Shown one piece after another: positions 20,332-32,596 of a stretch of DNA of 64,000 bases. The notes beneath the pieces are model-generated. The model saw only the letters and a program-made list of their open reading frames with translations. It did no database searches and had not been told where the DNA came from. The stretch's first letter is position 1. Each line of letters begins with the position of its first letter. The stretch is from Eurosta solidaginis. Its lineage: Eukaryota; Arthropoda; Insecta; Diptera; Tephritidae. The stretch spans positions 387,267,601 through 387,331,600 of the forward strand of contig NC_090319.1 of assembly GCF_040869045.1 (NCBI RefSeq), given 5' to 3'. The translations under genes were made by a program, and so were the position numbers.

Positions 20332-22460
20332 TCAGGGGCCCGCGATTTAGAGGTACTAAGACAATTTTTTTAATTCAGGAGAGTCTTTAGTTGTTCCATG
20401 TGCAAATTTTAAGCCGAATTTCAAAAGCAACGAATATTGATAATGATTTTTTGCCTGGGTCTTCGAACAGTGAGGAGACAAAAATATATGTTTAGATGAA
20501 TCCGAAATCGTAAAGTTTTCATGGTGACACTGATGAAGGTTCATCTACAAAAAGTCTTCCAACAATACCACCAATTCTGTATCAAAGTCCAGTATATGTA
20601 AACGACTTCGATATCGGTACCGTGAATAATGATTTTTTGCTATCTGAAGAAGTCAACGAAATAATTCGTCGAGGTCATCAAAAGTGTCCTGTCATTTTTC
20701 CACGTAATTGTCATGACGAGGCATTTCCTACCTCGTTGTTAAACAGAATCATGCAAAATGGAGAAAAAGTGGAGCGTGACTGGTTAGTATGGAGTGCCTG
20801 TAACAATGGTTTTTATTGCCTACCATGTCGTCTGTTAAGCACCAATACTTTAAATCGACCTAAAATTTATTGTGCGGATATTCTAAATTTAAGGTATGGA
20901 AGAATAAACTGCCATCACACGAAAATACTCAAGATCACATTAAACGATTTTTACAAAATCTAATTCAAAAGGTTACAATTGATACACTTATCAATGAATA
21001 GCTAATCACTGAAACTCAAAAGTGGAAAGAAATTTTATATAGAAATTTTGACACTATTTTATTTTTCGGTGAAAGAGGCCTAGCTTTGAAAGGCAAAAGT
21101 ATATATGTATCTTGGTGAATGAAACGATGGACATTTTTTGGGCATCTAAGATCTCATAAGCCATTATGATCCGATACTTAGAGATCATTTGGAGAAAGTT
21201 AGGATTTCACAACAGCAGCACAAACGTTTACAAGTTCACTATCTTTCAGACATTCAGAACGAGTTTATAGAAATTTGTGCAAAGCACGTGAGGGCAACTA
21301 TATTAGATCAAGCCAAGCAAGCCAAGTATTTTGCTATTATCGTTGATGCTATGCCTGATGCTAGTCACGTTTACTACGTTCATTTTGCGCTAACTCCATT
21401 TCAGTTCGAAAGCAACAAATTTTACAATTCAAGAACGGTTTTTAGCTTTTGTGAATTGTAAGCAGAAAATCGCTCATCTAATTTGCCATACACATTCACA
21501 AAAGCACATTCTCGACAAAAACTCGAATGCTGATTACTCGCCTTGTGAAACCCACAGTCCCAATTTATGTGGTGTTGATGCTGCAGAATGAAAGTTCGAA
21601 TGTATCTTGCTGTCCTCAATTTGGTTCAAAATACTGACTACCATTAATGAAAGAAACGTGGTCCTCCAAGCTAGAGACGCCACCGTAGATGTTGAGGTCC
21701 GACATCTAGATGTCTTATTAGCTGATTTGAAGTTGATCAGGAACCAATGGGAAACAATTTTAAACGAATGCAAAACAGTTGCTATCCAATTGAACATATC
21801 GCCAAAGTTTCCGGACATTCGAAAGAGAAAACCCAAAACACGTTCTGAAGATGATTTAAATGAGATGATTACGGATGATTCAAAGTCTTGACTTTTAAAA
21901 CAATACATTCCTGGTGATCGTTGATTCGGTAATCACTGGCATTACAGAACGATTTGCAGCTATGAGATATTTGAGCGAGACGTTTTCCTTTTTATGGAAA
22001 TTCGAAGGCATGGATGAAACTACAGTTCGGGCGACCGCAGAAAAATTTGTCGAAAAATACAAGTCGGACATTTCTCAAAGCTTAGAATGCGAAATAATTC
22101 ACTTGAAACACATTTACGAAGCAAATTTGATAAAGGTCTATCACCATTGGAATTGCTAAATGCCGTCTATGTTCAAAATCTGTATACAATTTTCCCCAAC
22201 ACTTTGCACTATACCTGCCACTGTAGCTAGTGCACACAAAATCACAGGTAAAAAGCAACAGAGTGCCAATGATGGAACCTATCTTCCTCCGGTCCGAAAT
22301 TCGGTTAATGCAGCAGAAATTCTTTGAAAGTCGAGTGTTCGTACTTTATGAACAATGTGGAGAGTTGCTTAAATGTGGATAAACTTTTTGCATTTTTCAG
22401 CTAAGACAACTAATAAAAATAGTCGTGAATTAGCCTAATTGACATATTTATAATGTTTCA
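20332..22460 (+). pseudogene. Decayed hAT transposase (ZMYM1/DUF4371 type)
   Basis: A plausible left end is CAGGGGCCCGCGATTTAG at 20332. Fragments in three frames make up one protein: 20622-20963 with a TTF-type zinc-finger core (WLVWSACNNGFYCLPCRLL); 21160-21400 with LISHYDPILRDHLEKVR, KRLQVHYLSDIQNEFIEICA and YFAIIVDAMPDASHV, the DUF4371 block; 21640-21890 with VVLQARDATVDVEVRH; and 21914-22159 with a TERFAAMRYLSETFSFLW stretch. The order matches hAT transposases related to ZMYM1. There are many stops and deletions and no clear right terminal repeat. Confidence 0.7.
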
Positions 22461-22672
22461 AAACCTGTATAAGAGCTTTCAATTCACGACCCGAAAAAAC
22501 GGAATAATAAGATATCCTTTCCAACAGGTTGTTTAGGGTTCACAATAAGCGTAAATTTTTCATGAAACATAAACTTTCTCATCAAAAACAAGTGAACACT
22601 TGTTATTTTCATCTTATAATTATCTAACCGGAATTTAAGCTTACCTTATTGCTTTTGCTGGTTCAAGACTCT

Positions 22673-22820
22673 GGCGGCGCTGTGGTGTAGTGTACTCCGC
22701 CTACCACACCGTGGGTGCTGGGTTCGAGACCCGCGCAAAAGCAACATCAAAATTTAAGAAAAAAGTTCCTTCAATTACAAAAAAGCATTTCCAAGAGGGG
22801 TCGCCCTCGACAGCCCACTC
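22673..22820 (+). mobile_element. tRNA-derived SINE, 5' half of a split copy
   Basis: The head GGCGGCGCTGTGGTGTAGTG, a CTCCGCCTACCACACC block and B box GGTTCGAGACC (22721-22731) precede GCAAAAGCAACATCAAAATT and GAGGGGTCGCCCTCGACAGC. The copy breaks off exactly where the 3' half at 24044 begins. Confidence 0.7.
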
Positions 22821-24043
22821 AGCATTTAGGTGATTCCATTTTGAATTTCCCTACATATCAATACAATTTGATTTCTCTTTCCGACTAAATAATGAGTTAT
22901 CATTCAATTGAACAAAAGAAATCATCAAATATGAATACTTTTGATGATGAAAAACTAAAAAGCATATTTCGATCACTCATTGGAATCATTTTTGAAGTAT
23001 TTTTATGAGTAAATTTCAATATTTCATAAAAACCAACAAAAAGAATAATGAAGTATGCTTACCTTTGATGATCAAAAACTGAATATAGTTTTTCAATCAC
23101 ATTTTGGAATCATATTTGAATCAAATGTGTTTGCTTTAGGTGATCAAAAATTTATAATCATTTTTTATTCAGCTTTCTGAATCTTTTATGAATATATTGT
23201 TTGACTGAATAATGAATTTTATACTTGTTGAAATTTTACTTTTCATTAAAAATTTTATTTTTTTCACATACACATATTTTTTCAATCATCAAGATAAGAA
23301 AAAATATATAAAAATTTTATTATTTATGCAAAAAATATTCTTCAAGACAAAAATAATGTAATGCTGCTCGTGAACGAAGATTTCCCCAACCATTTCTCCC
23401 TTTCAGCTTCCCAGAAAATACACAATGATTGGAAAATACATATGAAGGTTGTGAGCTATTTGAACCCCAGGTAAGTGAAACTATCTTGACATACCTGGAT
23501 ACAGCTTCAACATCCCGTATCGTATCCGTATTTTAAGATGCAGACGATAATGCTGATGTTGGATGTTGTAGTCGTAGGTGTATATCGGTCAAGTTTGTTT
23601 GCGAGTTACCTGTGAATCTAATAGCTCACTCTTGAATGCTTTCTTCCCCTGATGAAATAAAATTATTATGTAGTATCATATTTTGAATGAGATATGAAGA
23701 ATAAATGCATTATAATGGCATTCAAAAATGATTCAAAAATCTCAACCAAAACGATTGAAATATATTCACGAATATGACCAGAAAATGACTGTGAAAAGCA
23801 GTCAAATATTGCTCTAAAACTATTAAAGCTCAATTTTACAATGATATCAAACATGAATAAAAAGCGTTTCGAAATAAGAATCATAAATGATTATTCAAGA
23901 ATAATCACATTTATGGTACATTTTTCTCCCGACGATACGTTAATTTTCGAACAGAAAATGCTTTTAAATTTGAACGTTTTTAATCATCTTGGGGTATGAT
24001 ATTTAAATATTTTTTGATCAAAATTTTCAAAAAATGCTGGCTG
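22821..24043. mobile_element. AT-rich palindromic insertion within a SINE
   Basis: About 1.2 kb separates two halves of one SINE. It begins CAGCATTTAGG near 22832 and ends AAAATGCTGGCTG, giving short inverted ends (CAGCATTT). The left interior (22920-23230) has repeated GATCAAAAACT and GGAATCATTTTTGAA units about 100-120 bp apart. The right interior (23665-23930) has the same words inverted (TTCAAAAATGATTC), so the element can fold on itself. It has no ORF. The superfamily is unknown. Confidence 0.45.
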
Positions 24044-24260
24044 GAAGTGGTTTGGCAATCACTCCGAAAAGTTTCTGCCATTAAAAACCTTCTCAGTGAA
24101 AATTCATCTGCTTCCAAGTGCCGTTCGGAGTCGGCATAAAAAATTAAAGCCCCGTCCCGTATATTTGTAGGAAAAACTAAAAAGGGGCAAGATGCAAACT
24201 TGAAGAGAAGATCAGCCTAAATATTTTCTGAGATAAATCGCGCCAAGTATATATTTGTTT
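24044..24260 (+). mobile_element. tRNA-derived SINE, 3' half of a split copy
   Basis: Contains GTGGTTTGGCAATCACTCCG, TTTCTGCCATTAAAAACC, CCGTTCGGAGTCGGCATAAA and a GGGGCAAGATGCAAACTTG block, ending near CGCGCCAAGTATATATTTG. It continues the body started at 22673. From 24261 to 26210 I see no gene or repeat I can name, only AT-rich intergenic sequence. Confidence 0.65.
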
Positions 24261-26214
24261 TTAATTATTTTTTATCACGGTTCAGGCCTGCTTATTCAAT
24301 CGTTTATTTGTCAATTTAGTAATGTCTGGCTCCATATTAAAATGCTGTGATAATTATTTCTTTGCGCTAAAAAATCTGAGAACGTGTGTTAAGTGATCCC
24401 ATTGCCCTACTATAAAAAAAGATACACGCACATAAAAATAAATCTTGTATTTCATAGTTTTGATATCGGCTGACACTTCGGCCAAAAAGCCGCCTGAATA
24501 TGCATTGTAATGTGATATCTTGGAGAAAAATCTATAATTTTGTTAATCAGTCTTGGTTTAAGTATATATTTTAGTAGCGCAAACAAATCTATTTTTTTAT
24601 CACTTTTGCTCTCGCTTCCGTACAAAGAACCAGACTGGAGGAAAAGTGGCCATCAGACCAAAACTAAACAAAAAGCACCACTTTTGTATAAATGGATCGA
24701 AGTGGTAACCGTAGCCGCTATGTCAAAAGTACCGTTCTTCGAATCTGCTGTGAACAGTGTTGTCGTTGAAAATTTGCAAAAAGCGGTCAATAAAGATTTT
24801 ACTTTTATGCTACACTTCCACACAGAAACATGCCACAAGCAAGACCGCACCAAAATTATACATTGAACAGATCCGTTTAAGTCAAGCTCTTAGCAATGCA
24901 CCTTTTAATTGAAATTTGTAACAGGTATAAGCTGTAAATCAAGTTAAAAGGACTAATAAAAATCCTTCTCTACATTAAAATACCCAAAAAACTATGGTCA
25001 TATTCACAATCAATGTTATGTAGGTAAGCTTTTTAAAATAATTTGCTATGGACAATATGTCAAAAAAGCTGTGACCAAATTTGAAGTATAGGTAACTATA
25101 TTTCGACTTTGAATTCGCACCTTTATATTTAAGTTACGGATTTCTTATAAATTCGAAAGGATACAAATTCTGAATCTATAGATACTTCTTAAAATAATCA
25201 AGTGAATTTTTATTTTGATCTTTATGACAGGGTAAAATATTCAGCCCCAAAATAGTTCTAAAAATATTTGAAATAGTTTTCAAAGGAGCAAAATGTTCTA
25301 AAAAGGACGAAATCTCCGCAAAGCGACACAATGACAACACTGTATGTATATACGTATGTATGTATTTCAAAAAATCTCTCTTTGATTACCCGCAAACGTT
25401 CATGCAAAACCCCATCTGAGAGAAAAATTCTAAAAATTCTTACTGAAAGTTAAAAATTTGCATGAAAATTCGCGGAATTTTCCCCAATTTTCTAAAAAGT
25501 CTTAAGTGTATATTTGGATTGTTGGTGTTATATAATAACACATATTTTTAAAAAATATCGAAAATAATGAAGGTCGAAGCAAAACTTAGTAAAAACTGGA
25601 AAAATCTGAGTGATGATGACTTTTGTAGATGAGTGTAGATATGTATGTGTGTTTGTATGAACAATTTTAAGGTCACTTTATCTTACTTAAAAGGTTGACT
25701 AAAATCAACGTGACATCAGGACGGACAAGGCGACAGCTGTTTCGATTATACCTTGTAAATCTCTTCTCTTCGTTTAAATATTATTCCATAAATTAAAAAA
25801 CAAGTCTGATGTTTTTTTACAAATCGATTGTAATGCATAATTTGCAGTTGAGAATTGTTTGGTCGGCCAAGTCTCACGAGCACGTGCTGCAACTATTCTC
25901 ACTCGCATTCATTCATTGATTTTTGTAGCATGTGGTGCACATGTGCAACATTCGAGTCGGTAGTGCTTTGATCGCTTAGGTCATTCAGTTAGCTCATCAA
26001 GTTTGTTGTCAAGATCAATTATGTCGAGGCAGACCCGATACTATGGCTGAGCGACGAATAAAAACCAATATTTGACATATACATATGTATGTTTATAGCT
26101 GAGTGAGCTTAGAAGCGCTAATACTTGCAAAATGTCGTCAATTCAAATCAAATGTTTATTTCAAGGGCCGAAACTGTTATTCCTTTTATAATATAATTCC
26201 TTGCAAAACTATTA

Positions 26215-26575
26215 ATTTTGGACTTTTAATATATTTGGATCAAGATAAAATTATTTTCGGATTTTTATTTTTTTAGTCCGATAGAACTGGTTAAATTCGG
26301 ACTTTTAAAAATAAAAGTCCCGAAATAAGAGATAATCCGGCCTTTTATTTTTTAAGGCCCAAATAAAAGTCCCGCTTGATAACAAAGAAACAGCTTATCC
26401 GAAACAAACAATTTTTTTATTCGGATAAGCCGTTTCTTTGTTATCAAGCCGGACTTTTATTTGGATTTAACTTTTATTTCGGGACTTTCAGTTTTAAAAG
26501 TCCGAGTTTAACTAGTTTTATTGGACTAAAAAAATAAAAATACAGATTTTACTTTTATATGTGGACTTTTATGGA
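26215..26575. mobile_element. Foldback element (long imperfect palindrome)
   Basis: Two arms of about 170 bp are inverted copies around a short loop near 26400-26420. The innermost pair is GATAACAAAGAAACAGCTTA versus TAAGCCGTTTCTTTGTTATC. Further out, AAATAAAAGTCCCG, CGGACTTTTAAAA and TTTTTTTAGTCC pair with their inverted counterparts. There is no ORF. The shape is that of a foldback or MITE-type DNA transposon. Between 26580 and 27800 only AT-rich sequence without recognisable genes is found. Confidence 0.65.
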
Positions 26576-27804
26576 AAAAGTTCGAAAAATAAAAGGGATG
26601 CATGATTCGACATGGTATTGCTATAGGAATACCTGGGAACTCAAACATTTTCACCTAGGACAATTTTTTGACCAGGACTTTTTCGACTCCGGAAAAAAAA
26701 ATTATTATTTTCCGTCCCTGGTTTATTTACCTCGCCGGAAATCGACTGAGATTCTAAATGCACTAAAAGCGCAATTACCTCAAATCAAAAACTCTCCCTG
26801 CAGGGTGTATATACATATGTTGATAAATTTTGTAATACCATAACATATGCAAATGAATGCACATATTCGACGATCAATTTGATTACTTCGATAATGAACT
26901 TAAATTAAGCAATTGCAGAGGGCGATGCAGGGCGTGTTCGAAAATGCAGTGCATGCAGTATTGCAGAAAAACATCTAAAAAATGGGTGGATCCAACTTTC
27001 ATCACTAAAACTCATTTACATAATTATAAAATAGTAATCCATCTTTTAAATAATGCTCAAGAAATAGTCAGTTTCATCTTTCTCTTGAGAAAATAAGAAT
27101 GTGAAGTAAATGTTTCCTCTACATTTTTTTTAGGTTTAGTTCGGGAAGCTGCAATTGAATTTCAGAATTTTAAATTTTTAGTTCAGAAAAATATAACTGA
27201 AGTTCAATTGAAAATTCTGAACTTCAATTGTAACTTTCTGAATTTCATTTCAACTTTCTGAGCTGAACCTGAAAAAGGTGTAGTTTCCCTAGATCGATTT
27301 CATACACCCCGAATAAAAGCCATCTGCTATTGGATGTGATACATAGCAGATAGGACAATTTATGCTCCACAAAAATTCGTTGACTACATTGACTAGTAGT
27401 TATATTACAAGCAGTGCAGAAATAACCACCTCTTACTACTTTGGGGCAACTGCTATATAAAAAAAATTGACTTCGTTCAAAGAAACTAAACACACGTTGG
27501 GTTTTTGAAAACCACTATGCCAAACCTTGTTGGAAACCAACTTCTTGTTAGCTCGTATTTAACTTCTTTCCCAGCTAGGTACGTACTTCTTCCATTAAAC
27601 AATATTCCAGAGATCACTAAAGGGTTAACATGTTCTAGAAAAATATTCACCAGGACAATATTAATAAACTTGCTCTTGGTTGAAATCCTTTTAAGAATAA
27701 CGTGAAAAACGAAGGAACGTAAAAAAACAAAATTTGACCCTTTGAAATGTTCAACATATTTCGTAATCATACTCGTAAAGCCTTTTTGTATCCTATAAAT
27801 AAAG

Positions 27805-27975
27805 GGCCAATTAATGGTGACTTATCCATAACCAGATAAAACAGCTAATCGAACCAACCATATGGAAATCAATGTAATCGATTAATGGTGCCATACCATA
27901 ACGCTAACGCCGTAACCATACCATAGCCATCCAATTTGTTTTTGGTATCTCGCCATATACATAACCTAAAAATAT
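27805..27975. repeat. Left arm of an inverted repeat flanking the DINE-1-like element
   Basis: GGGCCAATTAATGG, TATCCATAACC, AATGTAATCGATTAATGG and CATAACCTAAAAAT appear in this order. The same words occur inverted at 31190-31305. This suggests one TIR-bearing element split by the DINE-1-like insertion. Confidence 0.5.
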
Positions 27976-28076
27976 TTGAGTTGTAGCATTTAATAACTTT
28001 TTGTAGATTTTATTCATTGTTTTGGATACGATATGACTAAGAGACTTATTTTTTGTGGAATATGTTTGTAATTTTT

Positions 28077-31000
28077 ATACCTTTCATGAACATGAAATGG
28101 TATATTAATTTCGTCACGAAACCGAAAATTGTAAGTCCTTAAAGGAAAATAGATAGACCCACCATTAAGTATACCGAAATAGTCAGGTTGAAGAGCTGAG
28201 TTGATTTAGCCATGTCCGTCTGTCCGTCTGTCTGTTTGTATGCAAACTAGTCCCTCAATTTTTGAGATATCTTGATAAAATTTGGTGAGCGGGTGTATTT
28301 GGGTGTCCGATTAGACATTTGTCGGAACCGACCGGATCGGACCACTATAGCATATATCCTCCATACAACCGATTTTTCATAAAAAGAGGATTTTTGTAAT
28401 ATCTTACCCAATTTAACAGATTGAAGCTTCAAACTTCACCATATACTTTCGTATATTGCACATATTGTTGCCTGAAAAAATTTATGAGATCGGTCGTATA
28501 TATAGTATATATCCCCCACAACCGATTGTTCAGATAAGGAACTTTTCGTAATTACTGCCCTATTTTAAGAGCTAGAGGCTTCAAATTTCAACGAATGCTT
28601 ACGCATATAGCATATATTGTTGTTTAAAAAAATCATAAAGATCGGTGGTATATATAGTATATATATGGTGGTATATATAGTATATATATATATTTTCGCA
28701 AATTTTACCCCCATTTTAACAGCTAGAAGCTTCAACTTTCACTGAATACTTACGTATATAGCATATATTGTTGTCTGAAAAAATCATAGAGATCGGTTGT
28801 GTATATAGTGTATATCTCATACAACCGATTGTTCAGATAAGAAACTTTTCGCAATTTCTACCCCATTTTAACAGCTATAAGCTTCAAATTTCACCGATTG
28901 CTTACGCATATAGCATATATTGTTGTCTGAAAAAATCATAGAGATCGGTTGTATATATAGTATATATCTCATACAACCGATTGTTCAGATAAGAAACTTT
29001 TCGCAATTTCTACCCCATTTTAACAGCTATAAGCTTCAAATTTCACCGATTGCTTACTTATATAGTATGTATTGTTGTGTCAAAAAATCATAGAGATCGG
29101 TGATATATATAATATATATATGATGGTATATATAGTATATATATATTTTTTTTACGATTTTGGCCCCATTTTAACAGCTAGAAGCTTCAAATTTCAGCAA
29201 ATGCTTACGTGTATAGCATATATTGATGTCTGAAAACATCATTGAGATCGGTGGTATACATAGTATATATCTCATACAACCGATTGTTCAGATAAGAAAC
29301 TTTTCGCAATTTCTACCCCATTTTAACAGCTATAAGCTTCAAATTTCACCGATTGCTTACGCATATAGCATATATTGTTGTCTGAAAAAATCATAGAGAT
29401 CGGTTGTATATATAGTATATATCTCATACAACCGATTGTTCAGATAAGAAACTTTGCGCAATTTCTGCCCCGTTTTAACAGCTAGAAGCTTCAAATTTCA
29501 CAAAATGCTTACGTATATAGCATATATTGTTGTCTGAAAAAATCATAGAGATCGGTGGTATATATATTATATACTTCATATAAACTGTCATTTTGACCCT
29601 TTTTTTATGGCTAGAAGCTTCAAAATTCATCAAATTTCATCAAATAGTTACGTTTACGTCATATATTTTTGAAATACGTGATTCGTAGTCATAGTTTTTA
29701 CATGCAGACCACAAAAAACGTGAAGCTTTGCATCCTCACACAGATTACCTACCTATTTTTTATTTTATATTTATCTTAAAAATCGTTTAGATATGTTCAA
29801 ATTTCACCAAATGCTTACGTGTATAGCATATATTGTTGTCTGAGAAAATCATAGATACCGGTTGTATATATAGTATATATCCCATACAACCGATTGTTCA
29901 GATACGAAACTTTGCGCAATTTCTTCCCCATTTTAACAGCTAGAAGCTTCAAATTTCACCAAATGCTTACGCATATAGCATATATTGTTGTCTAAAAAAA
30001 TCATAAAGATCGGTGGTATATATAGTATATATCTCATACAACTGATTGTTCAGATAATAAACTTTGCGCAATTTCTGCCCCGTTTTAACAGCTAGACGCT
30101 TCAAATTTCACAAAATGCTTACGTATATAGAATATATTGTTGTCTGGAAAAATCATAGAGATCGGTGGTATATATATTATATACTTCATATAAACTGTCA
30201 TTTTGACCCTTTTTTTATGGCTAGAAGCTTCAAAATTCATCAAATTTCATCAAATAGTTACGTTTACGTCATATATTTTTGAAATACGTGATTCGTAGTC
30301 ATAGTTTTTACATGCAGACCACAAAAAACGTGAAGCTTTGCATCCTCACACAGATTACCTACCTATTTTTTATTTTATATTTATCTTAAAAATCGTTTAG
30401 ATATGTTCAAATTTCACCAAATGCTTACGTGTATAGCATATATTGTTGTCTGAGAAAATCATAGATACCGGTGGTATATATAGTATATATCCCATACAAC
30501 CGGTTGTTCAGATAAGAAACTTTGCGCAATTTCTTCCCCATTTTAACAGCTAGAAGCTTCAAATTTCAGCAAATGCTTACGTGTATAGCATATATTGTTG
30601 TCTGAAAAAATCATTGAGATCGGTGGTATATATAATATATATCTCATACAACCGATTGTTCAGTTAAGAAACTTTGCGCAATTTCTGCCCCTTTTTAACA
30701 GCTAGACGCTTCAAATTTCACCATATGCTTACGTATATAGCATATATTGTTTTCTGAAAAAATCATAGAGATCGGTGGTATATATATTATATACCCCATA
30801 TAAACTCTAATTTTTGCCCCCTTTTTACGGCTAGAAGCTTCAAAATTCATCAAATTTCATCAAATAGTTACGTTTACGTCATATATTGTTGAAATACGTG
30901 ATTCGCAGTCATAGTTTTTACACGCAGACCACAAAAAACCAGAAACTTTGCATCCTCACACAAATTACCTACCTGTTTTTTATTTTATATTTATCTTAAA

Positions 31001-31156
31001 AATCGTTAAGGTATGTAGATCTGTTCACTATATATTTCTTATCTTATACATCCGATTATTCTGAGATTACGAACGGGATAAGATTATTTTTCAGCCCCAT
31101 TCATGAAAGGTATGAAGTCTTCGGCACAGCCGAAGACAGTCCCGTTCTTACTTGTT
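28077..31156 (+). mobile_element. DINE-1-like (Helentron-related) element, type I, with expanded array
   Basis: The 5' end is ATACCTTTCATGAACATGAA; the 3' end has TTCATGAAAGGTATGAAG as a subterminal inverted repeat. A perfect 9-bp hairpin follows (GTCTTCGGC, loop ACA, at 31117-31137), then CCGTTCTTACTTGTTT. The 5' core has AGCCATGTCCGTCTGTCCG and GCAAACTAGTCCCTCA, as in Drosophila INE-1/DINE-1. A subterminal inverted repeat, a central microsatellite or tandem block and a 3' hairpin are the described layout of Helentron-associated non-autonomous elements. The interior (28390-31010) is a tandem array, listed separately. No Rep/helicase ORF is present. Confidence 0.7.
28390..31010 (+). repeat. 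Tandem array: about 150-bp monomers in a 610-bp higher-order unit
   Basis: Monomers of about 150 bp carry CATACAACCGATTGTTCAG, CAATTTCTACCCCATTTTAA, an AGCTTCAAATTTCACC word and ATAGCATATATTGTTGTCTG; some 15 are present. From 29440 on they form a higher-order repeat. ATACTTCATA(TAAACTGTC) starts at 29571 and again at 30181, and its diverged form ATACCCCATA at 30791: exactly 610 bp apart each time. The first two 610-bp units are almost identical, the third is diverged. Short ORFs inside are meaningless. Confidence 0.85.
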
Positions 31157-31189
31157 TGCGTTTTCTTCATTCTTATGAAATTTTCACGA

Positions 31190-31305
31190 TTTTTAGGTTA
31201 AGGCATCATTAATCGATCACATTGGAGTTGGTTATGGATATGGGTATGATTACGACTATGGCGTTAGGGGTAAGGAAGTTTAATTGGCCCTTAATAGCTG
31301 AGTTT
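31190..31305. repeat. Right arm of the inverted repeat flanking the DINE-1-like element
   Basis: Inverted counterpart of 27805-27975: ATTTTTAGGTTAAGGCATC, ATTAATCGATCACATTGG, GGTTATGGATATGG and TTAATTGGCCC. From 31306 to 32595 I see no gene or named repeat. Confidence 0.5.
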
Positions 31306-32596
31306 CAATGAACACCATATATGTAGTACTCCTATATTGCTAGTACACTGATAAATATTACAATAAAAATTAAAAATATGAAAATGCAACAAAAACGTCG
31401 TGATGCTGATATTTATCTGACTGACTTCGAATCCACAAGTCGCGGATGGTGGTAGCTTTTTGACAGCTAACCACTGTTTTTACCAGACAAACATACAGAC
31501 TCATCAAAATCGGCACATACATACATGAAAAATAGAAGTATCACAACAAAATGTGAAATTGTTCATATGTAGCACATGATATAGCTCCTGACAGAAGTAA
31601 AATTTTGAAAATCAGCCTTCGAGCGATTATTGCTATGTGCTAAATGCGTTGAACAGTATCAATTTATAAAAATTTTATTACGTGTTTTAACTGTTCTGGT
31701 TTTTTAAATACAAAACCCCATATAATTGTTAGAGAAAATACATTGCATGTGTGGAATGGTTTGAAGAACTAAAAATATTTATTAATTTGACAATTTATTT
31801 TGAATCTCGAAACTAAACATTTAGGTGCCTAACAGAGAAAAACCGTTTGTAAATAACAGCTGCTTAGCTCAGTGGAACGCGCTTAATGCGAACTAAATAA
31901 AGTATGAAAAAATTATTGCCTACTTCAAGGCGTCAATTTCTTTTTTTTATAATCTATATATAGTCTTCCGTATTCTTCGAACAAATATTTCCTCGAACTT
32001 TCATTCGGTGTTAAAATTATTACGCTCACAAAAATGATACGGCACGTGTCATAAGCGACGCCTTGCGTTTGCAGCACGAGAGTACTGCATTTCCGAACGC
32101 GCTTTAAATGTGCGAGACACGGCGTATAAGTGATATTTTGTAGTTTATACGCGAACAATTATTGTTTAACACATCTAGATTAGCTAATAACGGATTATTA
32201 AACGCATACACTTAAATGTTTATATTAACTAACTACATTAGAGTGGTTCGAAAACCAATTGCAAAAGACCGCCGCTGAATGTAAATCTTTTGTTGAGAGT
32301 ATATCGAAACAAAATTTAAATTGGTTTGGTTTTTAAATATACAGCTCGAAATTGTTTCTATTTTTATAAATTAGGTATTAGACATACGCTTCTTGAAACT
32401 TATTTGCAATTATTTTGGTCTTGAAAAGTTGTGTATGTCCTTCTAATGTCCTTTTAAGCTCCGACTCCGTTTTCACATAGTTGTGTCTGCTAAACGATTT
32501 ATAGAACCCTAAGCTCCTTTTGCAGAATTAAAATTCATCTTTTTAACTCAGAGTTAACCTGACATAAGCTCACACGTCTTTGACACATTTTTTTAA

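Noticed and set aside
27140..27270. Repeated TTCAATTGAAATTCTGAA-like words
   Set aside because: Short, simple, AT-rich and only locally inverted; not enough to call an element.
26857..27493. Cys-rich short ORFs (CRGRCRACSKMQCMQYC; minus strand CTACNITTSQC)
   Set aside because: I considered a piggyBac-type terminal zinc region, but spacing and flanking sequence do not fit and no transposase core is visible.
28390..31010. CRISPR-like array of regular repeats
   Set aside because: The repeats are about 150 bp and themselves variable, have no unique spacers, and lie in a DINE-1-like element of an intron-bearing eukaryote.
31860..31900. tRNA-like start (GCTTAGCTCAGTGGAACGCG)
   Set aside because: No B box or cloverleaf follows at the right distance.
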